Assembly: GCA_003558985.1 (NCBI GenBank)
Contig: PWNJ01000018.1
Coordinates: 1 to 51,756, forward strand
Direction of reading: 5' to 3'
Origin: a candidate division CSSED10-310 bacterium
GTDB taxonomy: Bacteria; CSSED10-310
Length of the DNA stretch: 51,756 nucleotides
Numbering within the stretch: the first letter of the stretch is position 1; the number at the start of each line of letters is the position of its first letter. Positions 25,818-35,486 of this stretch are shown in pieces. The translations under genes were made by a program, and so were the position numbers. The notes under the pieces are model-generated. The model did no database searches. It worked only from the letters and a program-made list of their open reading frames with translations, and was not told where the DNA came from.

Positions 25818-26475
25818 CCAAATTTGAGTTTCCAAAAACTCTTGCGACAATCTGCGGCTGCACTTTTACATAACAGTTTCCGCAAGTATTCTTATCAAGC
25901 CTTGAGACCGCTCGACCGTTCTTTCTTACAAGTTTGTCATACTTTTCAAGCAATTCTTCAGGAAGAGCAGTCCTTTTTTTCGTGTAACCTGCACGGGTCT
26001 CATGTAAACGTCGCTGGTTTTCCTGATCTTCAACATTCAGCTTTTCTTTCTCAGAAGCAATACGCGTTTCTTCATCCTTAAGATGACTTTCAGACTTCTT
26101 CAAACTTTCTTTCGCTTCGTCGATTAAATCAAGAGTTTCAATGATGTCTGTCTCATATTGGGATATTCTGTCATTCAGCGCGTTGATTTCAGAGTTAAGC
26201 GTCTGATACTCACGATTCGACTTGGTTGTAAACATTTGAGTGCGATACTTTGCCTGCTGGTCCTTCGCATCTTTGATTAAACCCTCACATTTTCTAATAC
26301 GCATTTCATTGGCCTGAATTTCATCTTTTATGGCATCACGCTTTTTTTTGGATGTCTTTAATTGAGCATCCAGTCTGGCAATCAGTTCTGGAGTCTGTTT
26401 ACACAATTTTTCAAGACGCGAAAGCTCATCTGATAAAAACTGTACTTCCATCAATATTTTTAACAACGGATTCAA
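25762..26475 (-). CDS. Coiled-coil protein with C4-type zinc ribbon (DUF164/CdsZ-like)
   Basis: The 237-residue protein has a long antiparallel coiled coil (about 1-175, rich in Glu, Lys, Leu and Gln). A C-terminal zinc ribbon has CxxC pairs in NTCGNCYVKV and NCDKCGVFLY. Related proteins are widespread bacterial zinc-ribbon proteins proposed to act with nucleic acids or the translation machinery. GGGAGG precedes ATG 26475. A strong terminator lies directly upstream of that ribosome-binding site. Confidence 0.9.
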   Translation of the reverse strand: MNPLLKILMEVQFLSDELSRLEKLCKQTPELIARLDAQLKTSKKKRDAIKDEIQANEMRIRKCEGLIKDAKDQQAKYRTQMFTTKSNREYQTLNSEINALNDRISQYETDIIETLDLIDEAKESLKKSESHLKDEETRIASEKEKLNVEDQENQRRLHETRAGYTKKRTALPEELLEKYDKLVRKNGRAVSRLDKNTCGNCYVKVQPQIVARVFGNSNLVNCDKCGVFLYVSESLDS

Positions 26476-26489
26476 AAAAACCTCCCATT

Positions 26490-26524
26490 AAAAAAAAACA
26501 GGGTGTATCTTGCGATACACCCTG
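26490..26524 (-). terminator. Strong intrinsic terminator between the CAU tRNA and the zinc-ribbon gene
   Basis: On the minus strand an 11-bp perfect stem CAGGGTGTATC / GATACACCCTG closes a GCAA tetraloop and is followed by nine T residues. The ribosome-binding site of the zinc-ribbon gene begins within about ten bases after the T run. Confidence 0.9.
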
Positions 26525-26585
26525 CTAAACCGTCAACAGCATAAGCTGTAATAACATTCAATAACCCTCCATACCAAAAACGTTG

Positions 26586-26659
26586 TGGGCCCAGTAGGAC
26601 TCGAACCTACGACCAACCGGTTATGAGCCGGTAGCTCTAGCCAACTGAGCTATGGGCCC
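26586..26659 (-). tRNA. tRNA with CAU anticodon (probably tRNA-Ile2, alternatively elongator tRNA-Met)
   Basis: A 74-base cloverleaf: acceptor GGGCCCA/TGGGCCC, discriminator A, D-arm AGCTCAGTTGGCTAGAGC, anticodon stem CCGG/CCGG around CTCATAA (CAT), T-arm GTAGG TTCGAGT CCTAC. Its body resembles bacterial tRNA-Ile2, whose CAU becomes lysidine-AU through TilS, more than elongator Met. CCA is not encoded. Confidence 0.9.
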
Positions 26660-26675
26660 TGGATTTGGTAATCTA

Positions 26676-28514
26676 TCATTGGTTATCTTTTTCGTCAAGA
26701 GATGAATAACTGTTTATTTCATTTAAAAGTTCGAGTTTTCGTTTCAAAAGCATTTCTATTTTTTGGGGACTTACATTAGAGCTTTGAATTTCTTTTTTAA
26801 TAAATCTTAATTCTTTACGAAGCTCATTCTCTTTGAAGCTATCAACAATTGACTGAAACGTAGTATGCGGATCAATATTGATCAAGCGCTGATTCATGTC
26901 CGGATCGTCAAACAACTCTATCATTATCTGTTGCATCATCGGATTGTCCAATCTTGACAGAATTCTGTCCAGCGCCAATGAGTTGTTTTTTACAAACTCT
27001 TTTTTTAACAATGAGTATATGATTTTTCCTGTTTCTGTAATCATTGATTCGGCGTTGATCGGGTTGTTTTCCCATTGAATATATTTGGGATGTTGTATAA
27101 GAAAACAAAACAACTCTTGTTCCCGACAGCATATTTTTTCAACGTCCGGCGATATGCCAGGTTTGGTATTCTTATATGAATCTGCGCTGTGATCGCTGTA
27201 TTGCTGAGTTTTTATCTTTGACAGCCGTCGTCTGCACAATTCCAGTACAGATGTTGGCGGCACACCGATAAGATCGGCAATTCTTGCAACATAAGACCCT
27301 CTGTCTATACTGTTTTTCACATCCAGCAGAAATGGAATCAGTTCCTCAACAACACTTCGTCTGCCACGTGAATGATTCAGGTTATGTCGATTTGAAGCAG
27401 TTTTAATTAAAAAATCAATGCCGGGCAACGTTTTGATTAAACAGTTCTTCAGAGCATCCGAGCCTTCCTGAACAAGAATATCGTCCGGATCCCTGCCGGA
27501 GGGTAGTGGCACGGCAAAACATTCCACTCCTTCAGCAAGACATAATTCCAATGCTCGTTGCGCTGCTTTTATTCCTGCATCATCCGAATCAAACAAAACG
27601 ATTACCGAATCTGCATAACGTTTAACCAGTTTTACCTGAGATGAAGACAAAGCCGTACCGCATGGCGCTACCGTGTTTGGAATACCGGCAATATCCATTG
27701 CAATACGATCAAAGTATCCTTCCACCAAAATCGCTGACCTGTTTTTTCGAATAAAGCTTCCCGCTTCATACAATCCGTATAGTGTGCTGCTCTTGTGATA
27801 AACTATGGTTTCCGGAGAGTTTATATACTTGGCAGGATCATCACCCAGTGTTCGACCTCCAAATCCAAGAATATCACCTGTTCGATAATGCTTTATCGGA
27901 AATATAATCCGGTTTCGAAAACGATCATACATTTTGCCTGAATCTTTATGTTTTAAAACGAGGCCGGACATTATCAGGTATTTACCGGTATGATTCAGTG
28001 TTTTCGTCAGAAAATCCCATTGATCCGGCGCATACCCCAGTCCATATTTCTGAATATGGCTTCTGTTGATACCTCTTTTTAAAAGATATTTCCGCGCATA
28101 ATCAGCAGAAGAGCTGTCGAGAAGAAATTTCTGGTATGCTTTTTGAGATTGCTTTAGTATTTCATGTACATGATGACGCTCATTTTTCTTTTCAACTGTT
28201 TCAGGTTCAGATTCAGGCAAACTGATACCTGCCACAAGCGCCATTTTTTCAACAGCTTCTGGAAAAGTAACATTTTCATATTTCATCAGAAAACTGAAAA
28301 CATTGCCGCTTTCTCCACACCCAAAACACTTGAATATCTGCAAATCCGTGTTAACTGTAAACGACGGTGTTTTCTCCTGATGAAATGGACAAAGTCCCTT
28401 GAAATATTTTCCCTGGCGTTTTAAAGGTACATACTCAGCAATAACATGTTCAATTGAAACTCTTTCACGAATCATTTCCAGGATGTTGTCAGGAATCTTT
28501 TTATACGCTGCCAT
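26676..28514 (-). CDS. dnaG: DNA primase
   Basis: The 612-residue primase makes RNA primers at the replication fork. It has the CHC2 zinc domain (C42, H45, C63, C66; LCPFHQEKTPSF, FKCFGCGESG), the catalytic Toprim domain (SAILVEGYFDRIAMD, VIVLFDSDDAGIKAA) and a C-terminal helicase-binding region. The length is typical. It is 16 bases downstream of mutS2 in the long minus-strand housekeeping run. The usual rpoD neighbour is absent; the CAU tRNA follows instead. Confidence 0.97.
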   Translation of the reverse strand: MAAYKKIPDNILEMIRERVSIEHVIAEYVPLKRQGKYFKGLCPFHQEKTPSFTVNTDLQIFKCFGCGESGNVFSFLMKYENVTFPEAVEKMALVAGISLPESEPETVEKKNERHHVHEILKQSQKAYQKFLLDSSSADYARKYLLKRGINRSHIQKYGLGYAPDQWDFLTKTLNHTGKYLIMSGLVLKHKDSGKMYDRFRNRIIFPIKHYRTGDILGFGGRTLGDDPAKYINSPETIVYHKSSTLYGLYEAGSFIRKNRSAILVEGYFDRIAMDIAGIPNTVAPCGTALSSSQVKLVKRYADSVIVLFDSDDAGIKAAQRALELCLAEGVECFAVPLPSGRDPDDILVQEGSDALKNCLIKTLPGIDFLIKTASNRHNLNHSRGRRSVVEELIPFLLDVKNSIDRGSYVARIADLIGVPPTSVLELCRRRLSKIKTQQYSDHSADSYKNTKPGISPDVEKICCREQELFCFLIQHPKYIQWENNPINAESMITETGKIIYSLLKKEFVKNNSLALDRILSRLDNPMMQQIMIELFDDPDMNQRLINIDPHTTFQSIVDSFKENELRKELRFIKKEIQSSNVSPQKIEMLLKRKLELLNEINSYSSLDEKDNQ

Positions 28515-28530
28515 TTACATAATCCCGTTG

Positions 28531-30957
28531 TCAGGTGATATCCATTTCAACAACAGTAACGCCTCCCCCACCTTCAGATGACTCACCCCGTCTGGCCCGT
28601 ATCACTTTTGGAACGGTTTTCAGATAGGATACAACAGCATTTTGCAATCGTCCGGTTCCAAAACCGTGAATAATAGTTACCTGTGAAACTCGATGCTGTA
28701 TGACACGATCCATATATCGTTGCAGTTCATCTTGTGCTTCATCAGTCGTTTTACCAATCAAATTCAATCGGAGTACAGGAGCATTTGATTCATCCAGATC
28801 ATAGGTTATACCTTCCGACACTGGTTTTAACTTATCTGATGCTGAATTTGTTTTTTCGGCTTTTCTTTTTAATACAATATCATCACAGGCAACACGAATT
28901 TTTTTGCCTTTCATTTCAACAAGATAACGATTATCACTTTCTTTTTGTATCACACGCGCTTCTGTACCAAACCGGCGAAATTCAACAATATCGCCTTTTG
29001 TAATCAATACATTTTTATCCCTGTCGATATCCGGTTGAATCGATTCCGCCATGTCCATTATGCGACTCTCAAGATCGGTATATTTTTTACTGCTGACTGG
29101 TTTTTGAGGTTGAGCGGATTTCAGGGATTTTTGTAATGATTTCATTTCTTTTTTCAATAAATCCCGTTCTTTATATAACTCTGAAAGAATACTCTGTGAA
29201 TCGTTAACGGCTTTTTCAATAATTTGCCTGGCTTCATTGTTTGCTTTTCTTAAAACGTCTTCCCGGGCCTGACGAAGCTCTTTTACCCGGACTTTTTCGC
29301 TTTTTGTTTGAGCTATTCGTTTTTCAGCATCCATTCGTCGTTGCTCAACAACATCCAGCATTTTTTGCAAATCATTCGTTTTGCCTGATAAATATTGCTG
29401 CACTTCCTTTATCAAATATTTCGGGAATCCAAGTTTTTCAGCAATATACAGCGCATTGGATTGTCCGATACGCCCCTGTAGAATTCGATACGTGGGCTGC
29501 AGGGATTTCATATCAAATTCCATGGCGGCATTCTGAACTCCATCAGTCGTAAAAGCAAACGCCTTTATTGAGTTATGATGTGTGTTTACGACCGCAAAAA
29601 CTTTTTTTCTTAACAATTCATTAATTATCGTAATACCTATCGCCGATCCTTCTTCCGGATCGGTACCTGCGCCGAGTTCATCCAGCAGCACCAGAGAATT
29701 TTCATCAGCGTTTTCCAATATTGTCACGATATGTCTGACATGAGATGAAAACGTTGACAGACTTTGCTGAATGCTTTGTTCATCGCCAATATCAGCAAAC
29801 AAATTTTTAAACAAACCGATCCTTGAAAACTCACTGCATACCGGATGCAGGCCGGATTGCACCATCAGGACAGATATTCCGATGGTTTTCAAAGCTACTG
29901 TCTTGCCACCGGTGTTCGGTCCGGTTATCACCAGTATTCTATCATTCTGATTCAATTGAATATCAACCGGGACAACCGGTTTAATTCGTTCTTCGTGATC
30001 AAGTGTATTTAATCGATGAATTATCAATGATGGATTTTTACATTCCTTTAAATCAATACAAGGTTCTTGCAAAATAGTTATTGCGTTCGCTTTTATTTCA
30101 TTACAAAAGCGTGCTTTAGCCCTCAAAAAATCCAATTCGATCATTATGTCGTAATTTTTAGATATTGCGTCGCTTTTCTGGCCTATTGCCTGCGTTAATT
30201 CTTTCAGCACCAGATTGATTTCCTGGCGTTCTTCCGCTTCAAGTTTACTCAGCGCATTGGAATCTGAAACTGATACATTGGGTTCAATAAAAAATGTTGC
30301 GCCGGAAGCGGACTTGTCATGAACAATTCCCGGAATGTTTCTGACAGAGCCCGATTTGACTGGCAGCACATATCGTCCCTGTCTGAATGAAACAACCGGA
30401 TCCTGTAAATATCCTTTTTTATAATTGGATTCCGCCAATTCCTCCATTCTGGTTCGCATGCGTTCAAGGTGTTTTCGCATGCTTCGCCGTATACGACCAA
30501 GATTCTCGGACGCACGATCCAGAACCTGCCCATTTGCATCAATTGATTTCAATATGCGGTTTTTCAGTTCACTGAAAACGGTTATTGAGAATGTTTTATT
30601 TTTAATCAGAGGTATCGATTCGAGTGTTTGAAATCCCTTTTTAGTCATTTCAGAGTGATGTAATAGATCGCCTATGGAGGCTATATGTTCCGGTAAAAGT
30701 TGCCATCCTTTTTTCTTTGATGATGCCAACAACTGTTTCAGGGAACTTTTCGGCGCCTCAAAATCAGGTATGGTAAAACCTGACAAGATTAAATTACGGT
30801 ATTCATCCAGTTCGTCAGCCCAAAACCGGACGGTATCATAGTCAAATGATGGTTGAAGATTCAGTATAGTTGTACGCGTCACATCCGAGTCAGTATACTG
30901 TGCCAGATATTCCAGCAAAATATCATACTCCAAAACTTGTAACGCATGCTGGTTCAC
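28531..30957 (-). CDS. mutS2: Endonuclease MutS2
   Basis: The 808-residue MutS homologue has a core/lever region, the ABC-type ATPase (Walker A ITGPNTGGKTVALK, signature LSTFSSHVRHI, Walker B LVLLDELGAGTDPEEG), a coiled coil and a C-terminal Smr nuclease domain (LNLIGKTTDEAQDEL, VTIIHGFGTGRL). MutS2 suppresses recombination and acts in ribosome collision rescue. It overlaps the end of murA by ATGA. Confidence 0.97.
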   Translation of the reverse strand: MNQHALQVLEYDILLEYLAQYTDSDVTRTTILNLQPSFDYDTVRFWADELDEYRNLILSGFTIPDFEAPKSSLKQLLASSKKKGWQLLPEHIASIGDLLHHSEMTKKGFQTLESIPLIKNKTFSITVFSELKNRILKSIDANGQVLDRASENLGRIRRSMRKHLERMRTRMEELAESNYKKGYLQDPVVSFRQGRYVLPVKSGSVRNIPGIVHDKSASGATFFIEPNVSVSDSNALSKLEAEERQEINLVLKELTQAIGQKSDAISKNYDIMIELDFLRAKARFCNEIKANAITILQEPCIDLKECKNPSLIIHRLNTLDHEERIKPVVPVDIQLNQNDRILVITGPNTGGKTVALKTIGISVLMVQSGLHPVCSEFSRIGLFKNLFADIGDEQSIQQSLSTFSSHVRHIVTILENADENSLVLLDELGAGTDPEEGSAIGITIINELLRKKVFAVVNTHHNSIKAFAFTTDGVQNAAMEFDMKSLQPTYRILQGRIGQSNALYIAEKLGFPKYLIKEVQQYLSGKTNDLQKMLDVVEQRRMDAEKRIAQTKSEKVRVKELRQAREDVLRKANNEARQIIEKAVNDSQSILSELYKERDLLKKEMKSLQKSLKSAQPQKPVSSKKYTDLESRIMDMAESIQPDIDRDKNVLITKGDIVEFRRFGTEARVIQKESDNRYLVEMKGKKIRVACDDIVLKRKAEKTNSASDKLKPVSEGITYDLDESNAPVLRLNLIGKTTDEAQDELQRYMDRVIQHRVSQVTIIHGFGTGRLQNAVVSYLKTVPKVIRARRGESSEGGGGVTVVEMDIT

Positions 30958-32216
30958 GGGTTGGGTCCTTCGGTCCTTTTTATGTCAGCTCCGAGTTCAG
31001 CCAGCTTTTTATCCATGGAATCATATCCGCGATCCAGATGATAAATACGTAACACTCGAGTTTCATCTTCGGCAACAAGCCCTGCCAGCACGAGTGATGC
31101 GCTGGCTCGCAAATCGGATGCTGTAACAATGGCTCCTGTCAATGAGTTGACACCACGCACAATCGCATTTCTATCTTTAATTACAATATCCGCCCCCAGA
31201 CGATTCAGTTCAGGAACATGCTTGAAACGGTCTTCAAAAATGTTTTCAGCAACAACGCTTTCACCGTTGGACAAACACATCATAGCCATAAACTGCGCCT
31301 GAAGATCAGTTGGGAAGCCCGGATATTCCGCTGTGCTTATATCAACAGGCATAAAGGGAGGTTTACCGGACACGGTTATGGAATTGTCTGTTTCAGATAC
31401 AGTGCATCCTGCTGCGCGAAGTTTTGACAATAAGGACGATATCATTTCAGGTTTCATATCTGTTAATGACACTTCACCGCCGGTCATTGCAGCAGCAACG
31501 GCATAGGTGCCTGCTTCGATTCGATCCGGAATAATTTTATGACTCGTGGGAACAAGGGTTTGAACGCCTTCAATGACAATCTTATCAGAACCGGCTCCGG
31601 TGATTTGAGCTCCCATTTTGGATAACATTTCAGCCAAATCCACAATTTCCGGTTCCCGCGCCGCATTCTCCAAAACAGTTTTGCCGTCAGCTTTTACAGC
31701 GGCCATCATAACATTCTCAGTGCCAGTTACAGTCGGCCGGTCGAAGTATATATGGGTTCCGGAAAGTCTTTTTGACACAAGATGGGTATCCCCTTTTACA
31801 AGTGATACTTCAGCTCCAAGTTTTTTCATAGCTGCGATATGCAAATCAATGGGTCGATTTCCGATTGTGCATCCTCCCGGCAAAGATACTTCGGCTTTTC
31901 CAAATCGGGCTAACAAAGGTCCCATGACCAGCACTGAAGCACGCATTTTTCTGACCAGTTCATGAGGAGCATTCCATTTATTCACCATACGTGTATCAAC
32001 ACTGATGGAGTATTCCTGACGTTTAATCCGCGCTCCCAGCGCCTGAAGCAGTTTGCACATGCTGTCAATATCCCTGACATCAGGCATGTTGGACAATGTC
32101 GTGACTCCATCAGTAAGTAACGTCGCCGCCAAAGCCGGCAATGCGGCATTTTTAGCTCCAGAAATACGGACGCTTCCATATAAAGGCTTACCACCAATTA
32201 TTTTTAACTCCTGCAT
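30954..32216 (-). CDS. murA: UDP-N-acetylglucosamine 1-carboxyvinyltransferase
   Basis: The 420-residue enzyme makes the first committed step of peptidoglycan synthesis, adding enolpyruvate to UDP-GlcNAc. The catalytic loop [15 protein letters not shown] keeps Cys116, the fosfomycin target. The N-terminal [10 protein letters not shown] (Lys22, Asn23) and PDVRDI are present. It lies between prmC and mutS2. Confidence 0.97.
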   Translation of the reverse strand: MQELKIIGGKPLYGSVRISGAKNAALPALAATLLTDGVTTLSNMPDVRDIDSMCKLLQALGARIKRQEYSISVDTRMVNKWNAPHELVRKMRASVLVMGPLLARFGKAEVSLPGGCTIGNRPIDLHIAAMKKLGAEVSLVKGDTHLVSKRLSGTHIYFDRPTVTGTENVMMAAVKADGKTVLENAAREPEIVDLAEMLSKMGAQITGAGSDKIVIEGVQTLVPTSHKIIPDRIEAGTYAVAAAMTGGEVSLTDMKPEMISSLLSKLRAAGCTVSETDNSITVSGKPPFMPVDISTAEYPGFPTDLQAQFMAMMCLSNGESVVAENIFEDRFKHVPELNRLGADIVIKDRNAIVRGVNSLTGAIVTASDLRASASLVLAGLVAEDETRVLRIYHLDRGYDSMDKKLAELGADIKRTEGPNP

Positions 32217-32256
32217 AATTTTATCTTTTCTCCATTAACATAAGCGCAGATAAATG

Positions 32257-33126
32257 TTACTTGATACAAGCTGAAACAACGCGATCAACGCCAGCCAGAT
32301 CACTCGTAATCATAATAGATTTGAATGATGATTTTGATAAAATCTCTTTGACCGGTTCTGCCTGATCATATCCGATTTCAATTATAATCCATCCGTCAGG
32401 TTTTAACCAGAGAATCGCATCCCGAATCAGTATTGTGATTGCGTCCAGACCTTCTTCTCCGCCATCCAGAGCGATATGCGGTTCATATTTGGACACTTCA
32501 GGTTGGAGTTGTTTTAATTCAGATGATCTGATGTATGGTGGATTAGAAACTATGATATCCAGAGAATTCTGATTGATAACCTTTTTCAACGGTGAGTAAA
32601 ACGATCCTTTCAGAAGTTTGAAACGTGAGTTGTGAATCAATTTCCTTGCATTCATGTTTGCCACATCCAGCGCATCCCGGGATACATCAGTTGCGTAGAC
32701 AAATGATTCAGGAAACTCCAAAGCCGCAGTTATTCCCAAACAGCCCGAGCCAGCGCCAATATCAGCCATTACCGGGGCGCAGTCTTTGGTATATTTGGTT
32801 TTTAGAACTTCAATAATGGTCTCTGTATCCGGACGAGGAATCAAAACGCGTGAATCTACACAAAAACTGCGGCCATAAAATTCCCTGGTACCAATAATAT
32901 ATGCTATGGGTTCTCTTGCAGCTCTACGCTTGATATACGTTTTGAACACATTTCTTTCATTGTCAGTTAATGGCTTGTCAGGAGCTAAATACAAGTCAAT
33001 ACGTTCAACTCCAATCGCTTTCGCCAAAAGAATTTCAGCATCCAGACGCGCTGATTCAATGCCGTGCTGATTAAACCATGATGTTGTCCATGCCAGAATT
33101 TTTCGAATTGTCCAGATGTCTTTCAC
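32257..33126 (-). CDS. prmC: Release factor glutamine methyltransferase
   Basis: The 289-residue SAM-dependent enzyme methylates the GGQ glutamine of release factors. It has an N-terminal helical domain (ESARLDAEILLAKAI, YIIGTREFYG), the SAM site DIGAGSGCLGI and the catalytic VSNPPYI. Two bases separate it from prfA, its substrate's gene. Confidence 0.97.
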   Translation of the reverse strand: MKDIWTIRKILAWTTSWFNQHGIESARLDAEILLAKAIGVERIDLYLAPDKPLTDNERNVFKTYIKRRAAREPIAYIIGTREFYGRSFCVDSRVLIPRPDTETIIEVLKTKYTKDCAPVMADIGAGSGCLGITAALEFPESFVYATDVSRDALDVANMNARKLIHNSRFKLLKGSFYSPLKKVINQNSLDIIVSNPPYIRSSELKQLQPEVSKYEPHIALDGGEEGLDAITILIRDAILWLKPDGWIIIEIGYDQAEPVKEILSKSSFKSIMITSDLAGVDRVVSACIK

Positions 33127-33128
33127 GA

Positions 33129-34214
33129 CTATTCCCGGACTTTTTCAGTCCCGGCATTTTCAATAGCCAAAACTCTGAAATGATCGTGAAGTGATTCAAT
33201 AATTTCATCCAGTTCACCCTGCATAACGCTGTCAAGGTTATATGTAGAGTAATTGTTTCGATGATCAGTAATGCGGTTTTGAGGGTAATTATAGGTTCGT
33301 ATTTTTGCACTTCGGTCGCCTGTTGAGACCATTTCGCGACGTTCAGCCGATATTTTTTCTTCCTGTTCAGAGCGTCTTAGATCAAGCAAACGTGAAAAAA
33401 GAATTTTCAAAGCTTTAGATTTGTTTTTCAGTTGGCTTTTTTCGTCCTGGCAACTGACCACAAGTCCTGTTGGCACATGAGTAATACGGACTGCTGAATC
33501 AGTTGTATTCACACTTTGTCCACCGGGGCCACTGGATCGAAAAACATCTATGCGCAGCTCATGCGGATCGATTTCAACTTCCACCTGTTCAGCTTCCGGT
33601 AAAACAGCAACCGTCACGGCTGATGTATGGATTCGTCCACTGGCTTCTGTCTGGGGAACCCGCTGTACTCTGTGCACACCACTTTCGTGTTTTAAGGTTC
33701 CATATACACGATTACCGGAAATAACAGAAATAATTTCTTTAAACCCGTCCAGTTCACCGGGTGATTGACTTAATACTTCAAGTTTCCAGCGGTGTCTTTC
33801 TGCATATCTTGCATACATTCTGAATAAATCAGCCGCAAATAATCCTGCCTCATCACCCCCTGTTCCGGCCCGTATCTCAAGAATTATATTCTTTGCATCG
33901 AACGGGTCCGGGGGATTCAGAAGAACTTCAGCCTGCTTTTCATAATCTGCAATCTGTTTTTCCAATTGCTGAATTTCACTCCGCGCCATATCCTGTAAAT
34001 CCATGTCATCTTCTTCAGCCAAAATCTCGCGAGCTCCTGCCAGATTGTCATACGCTTTTTTTAACTTGTGATACAAATCACAGAACTCCTGAACAGAAGC
34101 AAATTCTTTGGTGATAGTCTGATACAACTGGCGATCGTTTATCACCTCCGGATCCATCAGCCGTTTTGATATTTCATCATATTTATCCAGATAGGTTGCC
34201 AGTTTATCCAGCAT
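33129..34214 (-). CDS. prfA: Peptide chain release factor 1
   Basis: This 361-residue RF1 terminates at UAA and UAG. It has the codon-recognition domain with an anticodon-like tripeptide region and the catalytic GGQ in SSGPGGQSVNTTDSA. RF1 does not read UGA, which fits use of UGA for both stop and Sec. It overlaps the DUF1385 gene by 11 bases. Confidence 0.97.
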   Translation of the reverse strand: MLDKLATYLDKYDEISKRLMDPEVINDRQLYQTITKEFASVQEFCDLYHKLKKAYDNLAGAREILAEEDDMDLQDMARSEIQQLEKQIADYEKQAEVLLNPPDPFDAKNIILEIRAGTGGDEAGLFAADLFRMYARYAERHRWKLEVLSQSPGELDGFKEIISVISGNRVYGTLKHESGVHRVQRVPQTEASGRIHTSAVTVAVLPEAEQVEVEIDPHELRIDVFRSSGPGGQSVNTTDSAVRITHVPTGLVVSCQDEKSQLKNKSKALKILFSRLLDLRRSEQEEKISAERREMVSTGDRSAKIRTYNYPQNRITDHRNNYSTYNLDSVMQGELDEIIESLHDHFRVLAIENAGTEKVRE

Positions 34215-35154
34215 AAGGATTATCCTTTCCCGAATAATCAGCCAGGGTTACACCCGGATCAAGTGACGCACGGATTGCATAAATAGCGGTTTCCAACTGT
34301 TCATCAGTTGGTTCGCGGGTTGTTAATAATTGAAACAATCTTCCAGGCGCCAGAATCGGTTGCAAAATCCACAACGGTATTCGGTCAATATGTCTAAAAA
34401 CTTCAAATGACAATCCGGTAATGATCGGCAAAAGCAGAATCCGTATCATCACTTGATGGGTTAACGGCATGTTTGCAGGAATCAGTGAAAATATAATCAC
34501 TGTGACAAGGGCTGCGAATACCAGGAACATCGTACCGCATCTGGAATGATACTTTGAACACATCCGAACGTTATGAACAGACAGTTTGAGACCTTTTTCA
34601 TGTGTGTGCACAACTTTGTGTTCAGCGCCATGATACTGAAATACACGCTCAACTTCCGGAATGCATGACAAAAGGAAAATGTATGCGGCCAACATCACCA
34701 TTCGAATACCTGATTCCAGAACCTGGGGTAGAAAAAAAGCAGCGTTGTATTCCGGGTGAATCAGATGCAGTATGAAGTATGGCATCACGATAAAGATGGC
34801 TGTTCCAACCATAACAATCGTTAGTACGGCGATAGTATTCAATAATGATTCGGGTTTAAAATTGTTACTGTGCGTTGTATCAAGCTTTTTATACGCATCT
34901 GTCATATCATTTTTGGCTATTTGAAATGAATAATCCAACGCTTGGTACCCAATTTTCAAAGCTGAGAAAACAGCGGTGATTCCTCGAACAAACGGAATAT
35001 CAGCCGCAACTGGACATGATTCCCTGTAAGTTAATGACCGTTTAAACAATCCGATTGAACCATCTGTCCGACGCACTGCAACCGCGATGGTTTCCGGGGA
35101 TCGTATCATTAGCCCTTCAAGAACAGCCTGACCGCCAACAGTAACTTTTGGCAT
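34204..35154 (-). CDS. DUF1385 family membrane protein (YqhQ-like)
   Basis: The 316-residue protein starts VTVGGQAVLEGLMIRSP, the family signature. It has several membrane segments (about 105-135, 155-175, 210-250) and YHGAEHKVVHTHEKG, a His/Glu-rich motif suggesting a metal site, plus CGTMFL. The function is unknown. It stands between rpmE and prfA, a conserved position in several phyla. Confidence 0.9.
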   Translation of the reverse strand: MPKVTVGGQAVLEGLMIRSPETIAVAVRRTDGSIGLFKRSLTYRESCPVAADIPFVRGITAVFSALKIGYQALDYSFQIAKNDMTDAYKKLDTTHSNNFKPESLLNTIAVLTIVMVGTAIFIVMPYFILHLIHPEYNAAFFLPQVLESGIRMVMLAAYIFLLSCIPEVERVFQYHGAEHKVVHTHEKGLKLSVHNVRMCSKYHSRCGTMFLVFAALVTVIIFSLIPANMPLTHQVMIRILLLPIITGLSFEVFRHIDRIPLWILQPILAPGRLFQLLTTREPTDEQLETAIYAIRASLDPGVTLADYSGKDNPYAG

Positions 35155-35171
35155 GATAAACCGGTGGTGTG

Positions 35172-35384
35172 TTAATCAGATTTTTTGTCCAGATTATATT
35201 TTCGTTTGAATTTTTCAACACGACCGGCAGTGTCGACAATTTTTTGTTTACCGGTAAAGAAAGGATGACATGCTGAACATATTTCAACTTTCACATCTTT
35301 TCTTGTGGAACCGGTTTTTATAACATTACCGCATGAACATGAGATTACTGTTTCATGATAATCGGGATGAATTTCTTTTTTCAT
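35172..35384 (-). CDS. rpmE: 50S ribosomal protein L31 (zinc-binding type)
   Basis: The 70-residue L31 starts [11 protein letters not shown] and has zinc ligands CSCGN and [14 protein letters not shown], then [10 protein letters not shown] chose ATG 35384, with GGAGG at seven bases; the frame opens six codons earlier. It follows rho. Confidence 0.97.
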   Translation of the reverse strand: MKKEIHPDYHETVISCSCGNVIKTGSTRKDVKVEICSACHPFFTGKQKIVDTAGRVEKFKRKYNLDKKSD

Positions 35385-35486
35385 GTTAACCTCCATCACC
35401 AAATAAAAATACCTTTTTTATGCGCACAGGCGCGATACCGTTCGCAATATAAAACAAATTTCCTGTGAATAGCAAGTCACAGATTA

